Below, in pieces: positions 30,969 through 39,226 of a DNA stretch of 55,577 nt (positions within the stretch are counted from its first letter, which is position 1; every line of letters starts with the position of its first letter). Below the pieces are notes generated by a model. It was given only the letters and a program-made list of their open reading frames with translations, did not search any database and was not told the DNA's origin. Both the position numbers and the translations under genes were made by a program. The stretch comes from an uncultured Candidatus Saccharibacteria bacterium (GTDB taxonomy: Bacteria > Patescibacteriota > Saccharimonadia > Saccharimonadales > Saccharimonadaceae), in contig CALEXY010000021.1 in assembly GCA_937924995.1 (NCBI GenBank), positions 1 to 55,577 of the forward strand, read 5' to 3'.

Positions 30969-32648
30969 TTACTCCTTAGAGGTATCAGCTTCATGAGCTG
31001 AACCCTGCGCTTTAATCGGGTCCGCGACGGCAGCAACTAGCTTCTTTACAGTCTCAGTGACTTCCTCGCCATTGAGCGCCTGATTCTGCATGTCCGCCTG
31101 AGCGAAAATCTGGGGAATACGCCCAAGAACACTAGTTAGCAAATCGCCACCACTTTCTTGTTTTACACCACCACCAAAGTCGTAGAACTTGGCGTTCTTA
31201 CCAACCTCAGCCATGACAGTTGCGACATTCGTTGCAACCTGAACACGAGTATTCTGCTCAATTTCGATTTTCTTCAGTTCGAAATTAACCTTGTCGTTAG
31301 CCGCCTGAGCATCAGAGAGTGCACGGGCCGCTTCGGCTTCTGCCTTTCCCTTAGCCTCGATAGTCTCAGCTTCTGCTTTACCTTTTGCGGCGATAGCTGC
31401 GGCATCAGCCTCACCCTTTGCCTTAGTGGCAGTAGCTTCGGCTTCCGCCTGAACCTTGATTGCTTCGGCTTCTGCGGCTGCTTCTGTCTTGCGGGCAGTA
31501 GCGGAACCTTCAGCCTCAGTCTTGCGAGCTTCAGCAGTAGCAATAGCTTCACGTGTTTTACGCATAGCGGCAGCTTCCGCTTCACCAGCAGCAGTTAATT
31601 TCTTGGCCTCAGCCTGACCAGCGGCGTTGACTTTCTGAGCCTCGGCATCACCAGAGGCTTCTGCCTTTTTACGCTCAGCCTCAGCCTGAGCGGAGATGAT
31701 CGTGGTACGTTTCGCTGTTTCAGCACGGGTAACTTCAACCTCTTGCTGCTTCAGTGCGGCGAGATTGGCTTGTTCAGCCTGCATCACGGCGACAGCACCT
31801 TTCTTTTCCTCAAGCTGCTGATTAATAGCTTGTTGCTCGAGTTCGCCGGCCATTTCAGACTTGGCCTGTTCGCGAGCGGTTTCGGCCTTGAACTGGGCCT
31901 TACGGACATCAGTATCGCGCTGACGTTCAGCAACGGCAACCTGAGCATCCAGCTCTTTCTCCTGAGCGGCACGATTAGTCTCGGCACGTTTCTCGCGCAT
32001 AGACTGCTCGGCCTCCGCAGAGATATTAGCCGAATCACGCCTTCTAGTCTCGCGATCCTTGGCTGCCAGATCCTGATAATAAGTACTATCCTTGGCATCT
32101 TCAACCTCATGAATCGAAAGAATGGTATTAAAACCAAGATCTTTCATCTGAGCTGAAATAGACTCCTTAACCTGATCATCGAGTTTATCCTTCCCATTCA
32201 TGACTTCCTCTGGTGTCATTTTTGCAATAACAGCGCGAACACCACCGGAAACAACATCGAGAATAACACGCTCAAGCTCGTGGTCGTTCTTATCGAGAAA
32301 ATTACAAACTGCACGCTGGAGACTTGCATTAGATGAAGTATCGGGGCTATAAGCCACAGCCCAGTCAATCTGAATCGGTACACCAGTTTGCGTTTTAGTA
32401 ACATCACCCTCCACTTTGGCCGTACGAACACATAAGTCGAAATACTTCGCTTTCTGAATAAAAGGAATGACGACTCGGCCACCGGCCCGCTTAATTGTGG
32501 GGTTACCCTCTTTGTCAGTAGCGCCGACTCCAGAAACGACTAGCGCTTCATTACCGTTGGCAGTTTTAATCATTGCAAACAAGGCGATGATAATAACCAA
32601 GATAATTATTGCGCCAATGATGATGGGAAAAAAATTTGTTACTTCCAT
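30969..32648 (-). CDS. Flotillin-like SPFH protein
   Basis: The 559-residue protein has one N-terminal membrane segment (FFPIIIGAIIILVIIIALF), an SPFH domain (about 30-200; VVIPFIQKAKYFDLCVRT, VPIQIDWAVAY), and a very long Ala/Glu/Lys coiled coil (about 210-480) with many AEAEA-type repeats, then a short C-terminal region. This is the plan of flotillins, which scaffold membrane microdomains. The start at 32648 has AAGGAGG before it. The repeat region is strongly periodic on the DNA as well. A membrane scaffold role is inferred. Confidence 0.9.
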   Translation of the reverse strand: MEVTNFFPIIIGAIIILVIIIALFAMIKTANGNEALVVSGVGATDKEGNPTIKRAGGRVVIPFIQKAKYFDLCVRTAKVEGDVTKTQTGVPIQIDWAVAYSPDTSSNASLQRAVCNFLDKNDHELERVILDVVSGGVRAVIAKMTPEEVMNGKDKLDDQVKESISAQMKDLGFNTILSIHEVEDAKDSTYYQDLAAKDRETRRRDSANISAEAEQSMREKRAETNRAAQEKELDAQVAVAERQRDTDVRKAQFKAETAREQAKSEMAGELEQQAINQQLEEKKGAVAVMQAEQANLAALKQQEVEVTRAETAKRTTIISAQAEAERKKAEASGDAEAQKVNAAGQAEAKKLTAAGEAEAAAMRKTREAIATAEARKTEAEGSATARKTEAAAEAEAIKVQAEAEATATKAKGEADAAAIAAKGKAEAETIEAKGKAEAEAARALSDAQAANDKVNFELKKIEIEQNTRVQVATNVATVMAEVGKNAKFYDFGGGVKQESGGDLLTSVLGRIPQIFAQADMQNQALNGEEVTETVKKLVAAVADPIKAQGSAHEADTSKE

Positions 32649-32759
32649 GCTACATACCTCCTTAGGATATTGAAATAATGTGGACTGAAACAAGACTAGG
32701 GTGGGACGCGTTAATTTTAAAACTCACAAAGATACTAAAGAACGCCACCCAATCAGTTA

Positions 32760-32788
32760 TTTTTACAATATATATACAAATACGTCAA
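32760..32788 (-). promoter_or_regulatory. Promoter TTGACG-N17-TAAAAA of the flotillin-like gene
   Basis: TTGACG is at 32783-32788 and TAAAAA at 32760-32765. The leader of about 105 bases contains GGGTGG and CCACCC which can pair. Confidence 0.65.
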
Positions 32789-32890
32789 TATGCACCCTGA
32801 ATTAACATCTCCAGCGCAACACCTTAGGGATTTAGAATAGAAAGCTATCTCATAATAAGACTTAGCTACGTATTTTACGGATTATTGCAA

Positions 32891-32896
32891 TATAAT
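32891..32896 (+). promoter_or_regulatory. -10 box of the nucleoside phosphorylase gene, leaderless
   Basis: TATAAT ends 6 bases before ATG 32903. This rules out the upstream ATG at 32885, which lies before the box. Confidence 0.65.
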
Positions 32897-32902
32897 AAGA
32901 GT

Positions 32903-33637
32903 ATGATAATCTATGACTCGTCTTCAGAAACCGTTTTTGGACCATGCAACCTTAAGCTCGATGCTAAACCAGATAAATGTCTCTTGATTTTCGATGATGA
33001 GATCTGGGATGATTATGTTTTGACGAATAAAAATCTTGCAACTTTTTCTGCCAAGAACACTTATGGCAGAATTTTTGATACCTACCGCTACCTCAATATG
33101 GATGGTGAAAAAATTCTCTTAGTTTATCCTACGACTGGCGCAGCTGGAAGTGTTTGCGATATGGAACTTTTGATCGCTAGTGGCATAGAAAAATTCGTTG
33201 TTTTCGGCACCTGTGGCCGGCTGGACAAAAATATTGCAAAAAATACGATTATTCTTCCCACCTCTGCATATCGCGAAGAAGGGACTAGCTATCACTATCT
33301 GCCAGATTCAGATGATATTGAGGTGGATAAGTCACTTCTACAGAAGGCAAAATCAGTTTTTGATAAAACTACTTTAACTGCAATAGAAGGTAAAATCTGG
33401 ACCACGGATGCCGTTTATCGTGAAACTTACGGTAAAGTAAAATTAATGCAAGAGCGTGGCTGCCTCGGTGTCGATATGGAACTCTCTGCTTTACTTGCAT
33501 TAGCCAAATATCGAGACGTAAAGTTCTTTCAATTTTTGATTGGCGATGATGCCGTGGGCGGCGAAATAGTTTCTCCACTTGAGCGAAACAATCAAGAGAT
33601 TTTTAATGCCGCTATTTCCTTATTGCTCAATATTTAA
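32903..33637 (+). CDS. Nucleoside phosphorylase family protein
   Basis: The 244-residue protein is of the PNP/UDP phosphorylase superfamily, which splits nucleosides with phosphate. It has YPTTGAAGSVCDMELLIASG (about 78-97), VVFGTCGRLD (about 103-112) and the sugar-binding GCLGVDMELSAL (about 190-201). DDAVGGEIVS near the C-terminus fits the base-binding end. Which nucleoside is used cannot be told. It is a single gene with a leaderless mRNA. In a parasite-like genome nucleoside salvage is expected. Confidence 0.87.
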   Translation: MIIYDSSSETVFGPCNLKLDAKPDKCLLIFDDEIWDDYVLTNKNLATFSAKNTYGRIFDTYRYLNMDGEKILLVYPTTGAAGSVCDMELLIASGIEKFVVFGTCGRLDKNIAKNTIILPTSAYREEGTSYHYLPDSDDIEVDKSLLQKAKSVFDKTTLTAIEGKIWTTDAVYRETYGKVKLMQERGCLGVDMELSALLALAKYRDVKFFQFLIGDDAVGGEIVSPLERNNQEIFNAAISLLLNI

Positions 33638-33704
33638 AAAGTAATCGTTGTAATTCTACTACGCACCATGCAAATAGATAATATAGATTTATTTGAATGC
33701 AAAC

Positions 33705-33729
33705 AAAAAGCCCCGACTGGTTGCCGGGG
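33705..33729 (-). terminator. Terminator of the 33757-34239 gene
   Basis: CCCCG and CGGGG close a hairpin with loop GCAACCAGT, and CTTTTTG follows on the minus strand. It is between two convergent genes. Confidence 0.7.
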
Positions 33730-33756
33730 ACTATTTGTTTTTAGATAGGAATGATT

Positions 33757-34239
33757 TTAGATAAGTTTGGAACTATGGAACTCGCGCTTAAGATAGTAAT
33801 AGCGATCTTGGCTGAGTTTTCCTGTATTAAACAAATCGCCTAACATCAGGAACATGTAGGCATTATGCCCATCCGAATAGAAGTAGTACTTACTACCGGA
33901 AACGGTTATGGCGCACATTAGATCATGTGGAATACCATTGTGATTGCCGTGCTCAATTCTCTCTATCAATTCAACATCCGAAGTAAAAATCTCGTCTCCA
34001 TCGTTGAACCCTTTACGCCCGAACACCCTTCCGCCCAGCATACATTTTCCGGGTATCTTAAGTTTGTCAGCTGCGGGGTCTTCCCAGAATTTTGCAAATG
34101 CTTTCGCAACGGCGACACGATTGTCATAACCATTAGCCTTCTCAAAATAGAGCTCCCATTCTTTAATCATAGGATTATATGCCATATTAGTCACCTTCTT
34201 GGTCTCTGTTAAAATGTTGCCTACAGTTTCAATACTCAT
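33757..34239 (-). CDS. Hypothetical protein, 160 aa, unknown island protein A
   Basis: I do not recognise this soluble protein of 160 residues. The clearest stretch is GGRVFGRKGFNDGDEIFTSDVELIERI (about residues 69-95), and AITVSGSKYYFYSDG near 109; such GRxGFxDGD..TS patterns occur in uncharacterised proteins. Its C-terminal SGSKYY piece has a parallel in the 35544 protein (SGKKYY). GGAGG precedes the ATG at 34239. A very strong promoter (34411-34439) with a leader of about 165 bases drives it. Confidence 0.55.
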   Translation of the reverse strand: MSIETVGNILTETKKVTNMAYNPMIKEWELYFEKANGYDNRVAVAKAFAKFWEDPAADKLKIPGKCMLGGRVFGRKGFNDGDEIFTSDVELIERIEHGNHNGIPHDLMCAITVSGSKYYFYSDGHNAYMFLMLGDLFNTGKLSQDRYYYLKREFHSSKLI

Positions 34240-34410
34240 AGTGTGAACCTCCGTAAATAGTAGTTTTGGAACATATGTAAAGTTTAGACCAAAGTCTAAA
34301 AACTAAAGGGGGGAGTATAACATAAAAGTGATTATAATCTTTCCTTCAAAAACCTTTCAATGTACTCACCTTCTCAGTGCTAGACTTGAGTCTATTACTC
34401 AGTTGGTTGT
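34240..34410 (-). promoter_or_regulatory. Long leader of unknown protein A
   Basis: The leader holds two perfect hairpins on the minus strand: TAGACT with AGTCTA (loop CA), and TTTAGAC with GTCTAAA (loop TTTG). A TATAAT and a TTATACT sit inside it and could be further promoters. No known regulatory RNA was recognised. Confidence 0.45.
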
Positions 34411-34439
34411 ATAATAACATAAACACTTTGATTTGTCAA
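34411..34439 (-). promoter_or_regulatory. Promoter TTGACA-N17-TATTAT with a half palindrome
   Basis: TTGACA is at 34434-34439 and TATTAT at 34411-34416. The spacer contains TCAAAGTGTT, half of the palindrome found at 23-42, placing a possible repressor site inside the promoter. Confidence 0.8.
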
Positions 34440-34511
34440 TATACGAGAATACTTTTCTTCAGAAAAGCAAGTGCGACGACAACTTCTAAAATTGGCGACC
34501 CAACTCTTATC

Positions 34512-34531
34512 CTCAAGTAAAACACTTTAAG
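34512..34531 (+). promoter_or_regulatory. Palindromic element, copy 2
   Basis: CTCAAGTAAAACACTTTAAG is an imperfect palindrome with core AACACTTTRAG. It is 20 bases before the -35 box of the 34795 transcript. Confidence 0.55.
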
Positions 34532-34551
34532 ATGTTAACTCAGGTTTAATC

Positions 34552-34580
34552 TTGACAATTTAGTAAAAACATGATAGACT
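34552..34580 (+). promoter_or_regulatory. Promoter TTGACA-N17-TAGACT
   Basis: TTGACA at 34552-34557 and TAGACT at 34575-34580 begin the structured transcript that leads to the 34795 gene. Confidence 0.75.
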
Positions 34581-34586
34581 ATATGT

Positions 34587-34794
34587 AATTCGTCTATTTG
34601 TGACGGATTCGAATTTTAAGATTATTGTTATAGGACGTAAGCCCTAGGCTAGGACATAAGTCCTATTTTGAGGCGTAAGCCAACATTGTATAGAAAAGGG
34701 CCCTTGAGGTTCCGCCCATCTCAAAGAGAATGGGTGCCGCTTTCACGACCATAAGTTCTTCGGAACGAAAGTCGCGGTTAGAAAGGTCATCAAT
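34587..34794 (+). ncRNA. Highly structured 5' leader with possible H-type pseudoknot
   Basis: About 200 bases of leader fold well by eye. Three tandem hairpins with GTAA, ATAA and GTAA loops lie at 34631-34681 (TAGGAC/GTCCTA in the second is perfect). Then TTGAG (34704-34708) pairs with CTCAA (34720-34724), while CCCAT (34715-34719) pairs with ATGGG (34730-34734): a compact H-type pseudoknot with no base between the stems. A CGAC/GTCG arm with a perfect GTTC-TTCG-GAAC tip follows at 34746-34774. AAAGG then precedes ATG 34795. It could be a riboswitch or other cis-acting RNA; the ligand is unknown. Confidence 0.5.
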
Positions 34795-35157
34795 ATGATG
34801 AACCTAAACTTCCTTACCCTCGATACCATTACCCGTATTTCTGCCAATGCCACCGATCTTAGTATACATTATGCTCCGAATCGCGGCGATGGCAAGGAAG
34901 AATATCGAATCAGAATTAGTTATGCAAATAACTATGGTGCTTCGATATTCAAAAAGGTAACAATCGACGACTCATTACCTCATTCCGACGAGCAAGGTAG
35001 AGTGCGTTACTATTGGGAGATCGCAATCCTATATCGTGACGAGCTTTGCTATTGCCTTGAAGATGAGGAGGGAGATCGTGATTGTATCATGGGCTATTAC
35101 TGTACTGAAGAAGAATTGGTTGAATTATGTAACCAAATCCGATGCAGACAGCAATAA
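34795..35157 (+). CDS. Hypothetical protein, 120 aa, unknown island protein B
   Basis: This 120-residue acidic protein matches no family I know. It is soluble, with alternating hydrophobic residues suggesting a beta-rich fold in the middle (EEYRIRISYANNYGASIF, YYWEIAILYRDELCYCL), and six Cys including CYCLEDEEGDRDC near the end. Two ATG codons in tandem stand at 34795 and 34798, nine bases after AAAGG. It lies inside a transcript with heavily structured RNA on both sides, ending at the terminator at 35287. Confidence 0.5.
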   Translation: MMNLNFLTLDTITRISANATDLSIHYAPNRGDGKEEYRIRISYANNYGASIFKKVTIDDSLPHSDEQGRVRYYWEIAILYRDELCYCLEDEEGDRDCIMGYYCTEEELVELCNQIRCRQQ

Positions 35158-35174
35158 CCCAGGTGGTTTGAGGG

Positions 35175-35210
35175 GTGCGGGCCTTCGGGTCCGCACTGCT
35201 TTAAAGCAGT
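35175..35210 (+). promoter_or_regulatory. Two strong hairpins after unknown protein B
   Basis: GTGCGGGCC and its partner (35175-35196) form a 9-bp stem with a TTCG loop, and ACTGCTTTAAAGCAGT (35195-35210) is a perfect palindrome. Neither is followed by a T run. They add to the structured nature of this transcript. Confidence 0.6.
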
Positions 35211-35286
35211 CAGATATATCTATTATAACTACCTTCTATTCGAAGGATGAATAATTAAAATGCAATAATCTTACAAATTCATTCCT

Positions 35287-35317
35287 ACCCTCGACTTTTA
35301 GTCGGGGGTCTTTTTTT
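35287..35317 (+). terminator. Terminator of the structured transcript
   Basis: ACCCTCGACT pairs with AGTCGGGGGT (one G-U) and TCTTTTTTT follows. The transcript from 34587 to here is about 730 bases. Confidence 0.88.
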
Positions 35318-35344
35318 GATAAAAATACCCCGCCGCTCTAACCC

Positions 35345-35364
35345 CTCAAATGTAACACTTTGAG
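35345..35364 (+). promoter_or_regulatory. Palindromic element, copy 3
   Basis: CTCAAATGTAACACTTTGAG is a palindrome with ends CTCAAA and TTTGAG. Preceded by CTCTAACCC, it matches the reverse complement of 23-51 over about 30 bases. It lies 34 bases before the -35 box at 35399. Confidence 0.6.
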
Positions 35365-35398
35365 ATGTTAGTTCAGATTGTGAGTGAATATGGAATAT

Positions 35399-35427
35399 TT
35401 GACAAAAATCTATAAATATGCTAATAT
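35399..35427 (+). promoter_or_regulatory. Promoter TTGACA-N17-TAATAT
   Basis: TTGACA is at 35399-35404 and TAATAT at 35422-35427. A leader of about 110 bases follows. Confidence 0.75.
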
Positions 35428-35462
35428 ATGAACATATTGAGTTATAAATCAACCCAGTAGAT

Positions 35463-35515
35463 AAGCACCTTAAAACATTTAGTTTTCAGTATTATCTGAA
35501 TGTTTGATTGTGCTT
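35463..35515 (+). promoter_or_regulatory. Long hairpin in the leader of unknown protein C
   Basis: AAGCAC pairs with GTGCTT as the outer stem, and AAACATTTAG with CTGAATGTTT (one G-U) as the inner one. It is 13 bases before the AAGGAGG ribosome site, so it could control access to it. Confidence 0.6.
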
Positions 35516-35543
35516 CTAGCGAAAAACAAAAAGGAGGATTATT

Positions 35544-36053
35544 ATGTCCATTAAAAAATGTAACCTTGAAACCAGTTCAAAATCAAACCAACCAATCGTA
35601 TGTTGGAATTGGCATCTAGAGTCACTAAACGGAGATAGATCGTTAGATGATGAAATTTCTCAAAAATATTCTGACCTTAGGTATAAATTAGCAGAAGAGG
35701 CAGAATTTCCAGAAGAAACAGTGGTCAAATATTCTATATATTCTCAGGAAGAAAACGTAGACAATAAGAATAAGGAGTTCTTTTTAAAGAAACTGGTAAA
35801 GAGTTCTTTATCTGTCTCTGAGAAAAAACAGCTTCTCATGGATTATTTTCACCAGATATCTGGCAGTATTGATGAGACTACAGAGGCTATGATTAATCAC
35901 ACCATAGACTATGATGTTTTTGAAGCTACCTCTAAGTCTGGGAAAAAATATTACCTTTTCGAAGAGTTTAGACTTATTGATCCAGAAAATGCTACCCTTA
36001 ACCTTATTTGGACCTATAATCTTCTTGGTATTGACTCTTATTATGAAAAATGA
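35544..36053 (+). CDS. Hypothetical protein, 169 aa, unknown island protein C
   Basis: I do not recognise this soluble protein of 169 residues. It has a mainly helical centre (LAEEAEFPEETVVKY, FFLKKLVKSSLSVSEKKQLLMDYF), then TSKSGKKYYLFEEFRLIDPE near residue 131. The SGxKYY piece is also found in protein A at 33757. AAGGAGG stands before the ATG. It is monocistronic, with a promoter at 35399, a hairpin leader and a terminator at 36078. Its TGA stop codon shows that TGA means stop here. Confidence 0.55.
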   Translation: MSIKKCNLETSSKSNQPIVCWNWHLESLNGDRSLDDEISQKYSDLRYKLAEEAEFPEETVVKYSIYSQEENVDNKNKEFFLKKLVKSSLSVSEKKQLLMDYFHQISGSIDETTEAMINHTIDYDVFEATSKSGKKYYLFEEFRLIDPENATLNLIWTYNLLGIDSYYEK

Positions 36054-36077
36054 TTTCTGATTAACTAAATGCTTACT

Positions 36078-36109
36078 GAGCCCTGCTATGACAGCAGAGC
36101 TCTTTTTTT
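36078..36109 (+). terminator. Terminator of unknown protein C
   Basis: GAGC and GCTC, and CTGCT and AGCAG, form a stem with one mismatch, followed by a run of seven T. Confidence 0.85.
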
Positions 36110-36110
36110 G

Positions 36111-36143
36111 ATAAAAATAACCCCGATTTTTAGTCGGGGTTAT
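36111..36143 (-). terminator. tig terminator
   Basis: ATAACCCCGA pairs with TCGGGGTTAT and is followed by a T run on the minus strand. Confidence 0.85.
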
Positions 36144-36159
36144 CTTCTAACCTACGGAA

Positions 36160-37440
36160 TTATTTAGTGTTTTCCTGGACGAGGAAGTTCAAAGTTTTCT
36201 CGATAGTAAGACGATTTTTAATGTCTTGGCGGACATTAGGATTTTTCAAACTTTCGAGAGCTTCTTTGGATTTCTTGTAAACTTCTTTAAGTTCATTGAT
36301 CTTAACTTCAACGATCTCGTCTTCGACTTCGATTTTTTGGTCACGGGCCAGAATTTGCAAGACTAGAGAAGCCTTCACACGCTTTTCGGCGAGATTTTTC
36401 ACTTCTTTCATCCATTCTTCTTCGGTTTGGCCGCTTTGCTTGAGGTAATCTTCGAGAGTAAAACCTTGGGCCTTAGCATTTTGTTCCATATCCTGGCGAA
36501 TGAAACGGATTTGATCTTCGATTAAAATAGCCGGTGCCTCAACCTTGCTGGATTTAACAAGAGCTTCAACAAGATCATCTTTGAATTTTTCGTCAGCCTT
36601 GACGCGGTTTTGCTCGGTGAGATTTTTCTCAATATCGGCCTTCAAAGCATCAAAGGTTTCGAACGGACCACATTTTTTGGCAAATTCATCATCGAGTTCT
36701 GGAAGCTTAAATTCATTAATTTGCTTGACTAAGACATTAAAGACAGTCTTCTTGCCGGCAAGATTTTCAGCGTGGTAATCCTTAGGGAAGGTAAGTTCGA
36801 GATCAAAACGGTCACCAGTTTCATGACCAACAATTCCCTCTTCAAAACCTGGAATAAAGGCGTGGGAACCGAGTTTTAATTTAAAATCTTTGGCGGCACC
36901 ACCTTCGAATTTTACGCCATCGAGTGATCCTTCGAAGTCAATCACCACTTCGTCGCCCATCTTGGCAGCGCGCTTGACTGGAGCTTTTTCCGCATAAGCT
37001 TCACGCACGCGAGCGATGACATCCATAATATCGTCTTCTTTGACGGCGATGTCTTCGCGTTTGACTTTCAATTTCTTGAAGTCGCCAAGCTTGATGTCTG
37101 GAAGAATATCGGCTTCAGCTTTGTATTCGAGGGTTTCATCTGGTACAAACTTAGTGATTTCTACATTAGGGATCATCAATGGAGCTTTTTTAGCCTCTGA
37201 AAAGGCCATCGGCACAGTACGACGAACAGCGATATCGGCAGTGGTCGAAGCAAGATCATTAGGATTGATGTGTTTTTCAGCGATTTCGGCAGGAACCTTA
37301 CCCTTGCGGAAGCCCTGGACATTAACTTCCTTAGCAAGACGAGCCACAGCCTGTTCTTTAGCAGTCTGCAAATCGTTCTTATCTAGAGTAACGGTAATTT
37401 CCACCTTGGTCTCAGATATATTCTTTGTAGTAACTTTCAT
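36160..37440 (-). CDS. tig: Trigger factor
   Basis: Trigger factor is the ribosome-bound chaperone that meets nascent chains at L23. The 426-residue protein has the ribosome-binding signature VNVQGFRKGKVPAEI (about residues 39-53), a PPIase domain in the middle (MGDEVVIDFEGSLDGVKFEGG) and the helical C-terminal arms. The length is typical. The -10 box TATAAT (37447-37452) ends 6 bases before the ATG, so it is translated from a leaderless mRNA. Confidence 0.97.
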   Translation of the reverse strand: MKVTTKNISETKVEITVTLDKNDLQTAKEQAVARLAKEVNVQGFRKGKVPAEIAEKHINPNDLASTTADIAVRRTVPMAFSEAKKAPLMIPNVEITKFVPDETLEYKAEADILPDIKLGDFKKLKVKREDIAVKEDDIMDVIARVREAYAEKAPVKRAAKMGDEVVIDFEGSLDGVKFEGGAAKDFKLKLGSHAFIPGFEEGIVGHETGDRFDLELTFPKDYHAENLAGKKTVFNVLVKQINEFKLPELDDEFAKKCGPFETFDALKADIEKNLTEQNRVKADEKFKDDLVEALVKSSKVEAPAILIEDQIRFIRQDMEQNAKAQGFTLEDYLKQSGQTEEEWMKEVKNLAEKRVKASLVLQILARDQKIEVEDEIVEVKINELKEVYKKSKEALESLKNPNVRQDIKNRLTIEKTLNFLVQENTK

Positions 37441-37446
37441 GATTTA

Positions 37447-37452
37447 ATTATA
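37447..37452 (-). promoter_or_regulatory. -10 box of tig, leaderless
   Basis: TATAAT ends 6 bases before the ATG at 37440. No Shine-Dalgarno sequence is possible between. Confidence 0.7.
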
Positions 37453-37504
37453 ACATATCGAGAAATAGTTATATTTACAACATTTGCTGTGGAAAACCAT
37501 TAGC

Positions 37505-39115
37505 TTAATATTCAATAAAGCCAATCAGTGGAGCTTCACGTAGATGACGTACAAAATTGGTCAGTGTAGCACCCTGTTTGACCCCAGGAGACATAATATT
37601 GTCGGCGTCAAAGGTTTGGCGAATTTGATGATAGAATTCTTTAATCTCTAAATCAGTATGTGAGCTAGTGATTACACTTAGCGTACGACCTTCGGCGAAG
37701 CCACCCGCAAGCGATCCGCCGACTTCGTAGACAATCTTAGCGTAAGACTGCAAGAAGAAAATGAGATTTTTGCGATTCAAAATGTCGGTAAGGTCAAATT
37801 CTGGTCGAATCGAATAAAGATCGGTGAGAAGTGAGCCAAAAACAGGTAGGTTTTTATGGAATTTTTGTTCAAGAGACTGCAGATTACGCAGAAAATCTGG
37901 CAATTTTTCGGCTGGAATCGAAGTCTTATCGACGATGGCGAGTTTTTCCGCTGTATCGTGACTATTGAGGTATAATTTGAGGCCAAAATTAAAATTATTA
38001 AAATCGGCTTTGTATTTTTCCTGATCGACGTAGGACTTATCGGCTAAGGGACGTAATTTTTCAATCTCGCGGTCAATCTTTCTAATACGGAAGAAGTTTT
38101 CGGCAAAATCTAGATAGATATAAAATTTGGCGGTAGATTGAGCGGTGGCAGTATTTGACTCGAGTAATTTAGCCTTGCGACCAAGACTTTCGAGAGTTTT
38201 AAATATGCGACCGTCATAAAGATTCATAGTGCGTGGTTCAAGCTCTTTGGCTTTTTCAGAAAAGGCGAGGGCTTGATTAATTGAAGTAAATTCAAAAACA
38301 TACTGGCGAGTGTGATATTGAATTGGCTGAACCTTTAAAATTACCTCTGTAATAACCCCGAGAGTGCCTTGGGCGCCAAAGAAAATTGGCAGCACATCGA
38401 ACGGCTTATTTTCGCGGTTTACCTCGGTCACCATACGATAACCGGAGCGATTATGGACGGATTCACGAATTTTGGCGATTACTGCCTGATTTTTCTCAGT
38501 CAAGTCATAGATGGTGGTATTGGTTTTGGCGTTTTGATCATCTGCTTTCAACTGAGCCAATTTAATACCACGCTTAGTCAGGCTAGTAGTCTGGAAAATT
38601 TCACCATTTGGTAAAACTACTTCGATACGATCAGTGAAATAATAGATGCTGCCGTATTTTTTGGCGGCCTCATCGATGAGAGCGGTGGAAATTAGGCCAC
38701 CGATGGTCTGTTTTCTCGAGGCCACTACAGGAAGTTCTAGGCCGAAGAGTGCCAGTGCATCGTTTAATTCACCGAGGGTGATGCCAGCTTTTACCCGTAC
38801 TAAACTTTCACGAGTGTCAATTTCTTCGATGGTGTTAAATTTTTCCATGGAAATTAAGAGACCGTCAGTCAGGTCGGCGCCAGTAGTATCAAGACCAGCA
38901 CCGCGCACGCCAATTGGCAGTTTGTATCCCTTTTTGGCTAATTTAGTACTAAAACGCAAGATAAACTGAATATCTTCTGCAGTTTTCGGAATGCAAAGAA
39001 AGCGTGGCATCATTTCTAAGACGCTCATATCACGCGAATAGGCCGCAAGAATCTCCGGTTTATCGGTGACAAGACCAGAAATATGCGCATTCAAAAACTT
39101 CGCAAGTTTATTCAT
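37505..39115 (-). CDS. FAD-binding oxidoreductase, GlcD-like
   Basis: The 536-residue protein belongs to the FAD/FMN-containing dehydrogenases of the GlcD/D-lactate dehydrogenase type. It has the FAD-binding part GVRGAGLDTTGADLTDGLLI (about 71-90) and ASRKQTIGGLISTALIDEAAKKYGS (about 132-155 in pieces), then GAQGTLGVITEVILKV (about 253-268). The C-terminal end NIMSPGVKQG is the family closing motif (NPGK type). The substrate is unknown. AAAGGGTGG precedes ATG 39115. It follows dnaE by about 110 bases with no terminator. Confidence 0.88.
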   Translation of the reverse strand: MNKLAKFLNAHISGLVTDKPEILAAYSRDMSVLEMMPRFLCIPKTAEDIQFILRFSTKLAKKGYKLPIGVRGAGLDTTGADLTDGLLISMEKFNTIEEIDTRESLVRVKAGITLGELNDALALFGLELPVVASRKQTIGGLISTALIDEAAKKYGSIYYFTDRIEVVLPNGEIFQTTSLTKRGIKLAQLKADDQNAKTNTTIYDLTEKNQAVIAKIRESVHNRSGYRMVTEVNRENKPFDVLPIFFGAQGTLGVITEVILKVQPIQYHTRQYVFEFTSINQALAFSEKAKELEPRTMNLYDGRIFKTLESLGRKAKLLESNTATAQSTAKFYIYLDFAENFFRIRKIDREIEKLRPLADKSYVDQEKYKADFNNFNFGLKLYLNSHDTAEKLAIVDKTSIPAEKLPDFLRNLQSLEQKFHKNLPVFGSLLTDLYSIRPEFDLTDILNRKNLIFFLQSYAKIVYEVGGSLAGGFAEGRTLSVITSSHTDLEIKEFYHQIRQTFDADNIMSPGVKQGATLTNFVRHLREAPLIGFIEY

Positions 39116-39226
39116 GACCACCCTTTTTCATTAGTATTATTTTAGCATAGGCTTTTTAATTTTTGTAGTTGAATTATGGAATAATTCTGGTTTGATTTTG
39201 GTGAATGAATTTTTGTCGGCCAACTA

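Noticed and set aside
30969..32648. A collagen-like or other repeat protein in the Ala/Glu/Lys region
   Set aside because: The SPFH domain and the N-terminal helix in front of the coiled coil define it as flotillin-like; the periodicity is that of a coiled coil.
34704..34734. A preQ1-I riboswitch
   Set aside because: GAGGTTC and the pseudoknot layout are similar, but the A-rich tail and the remaining consensus are not there and the downstream gene has no link to queuosine.
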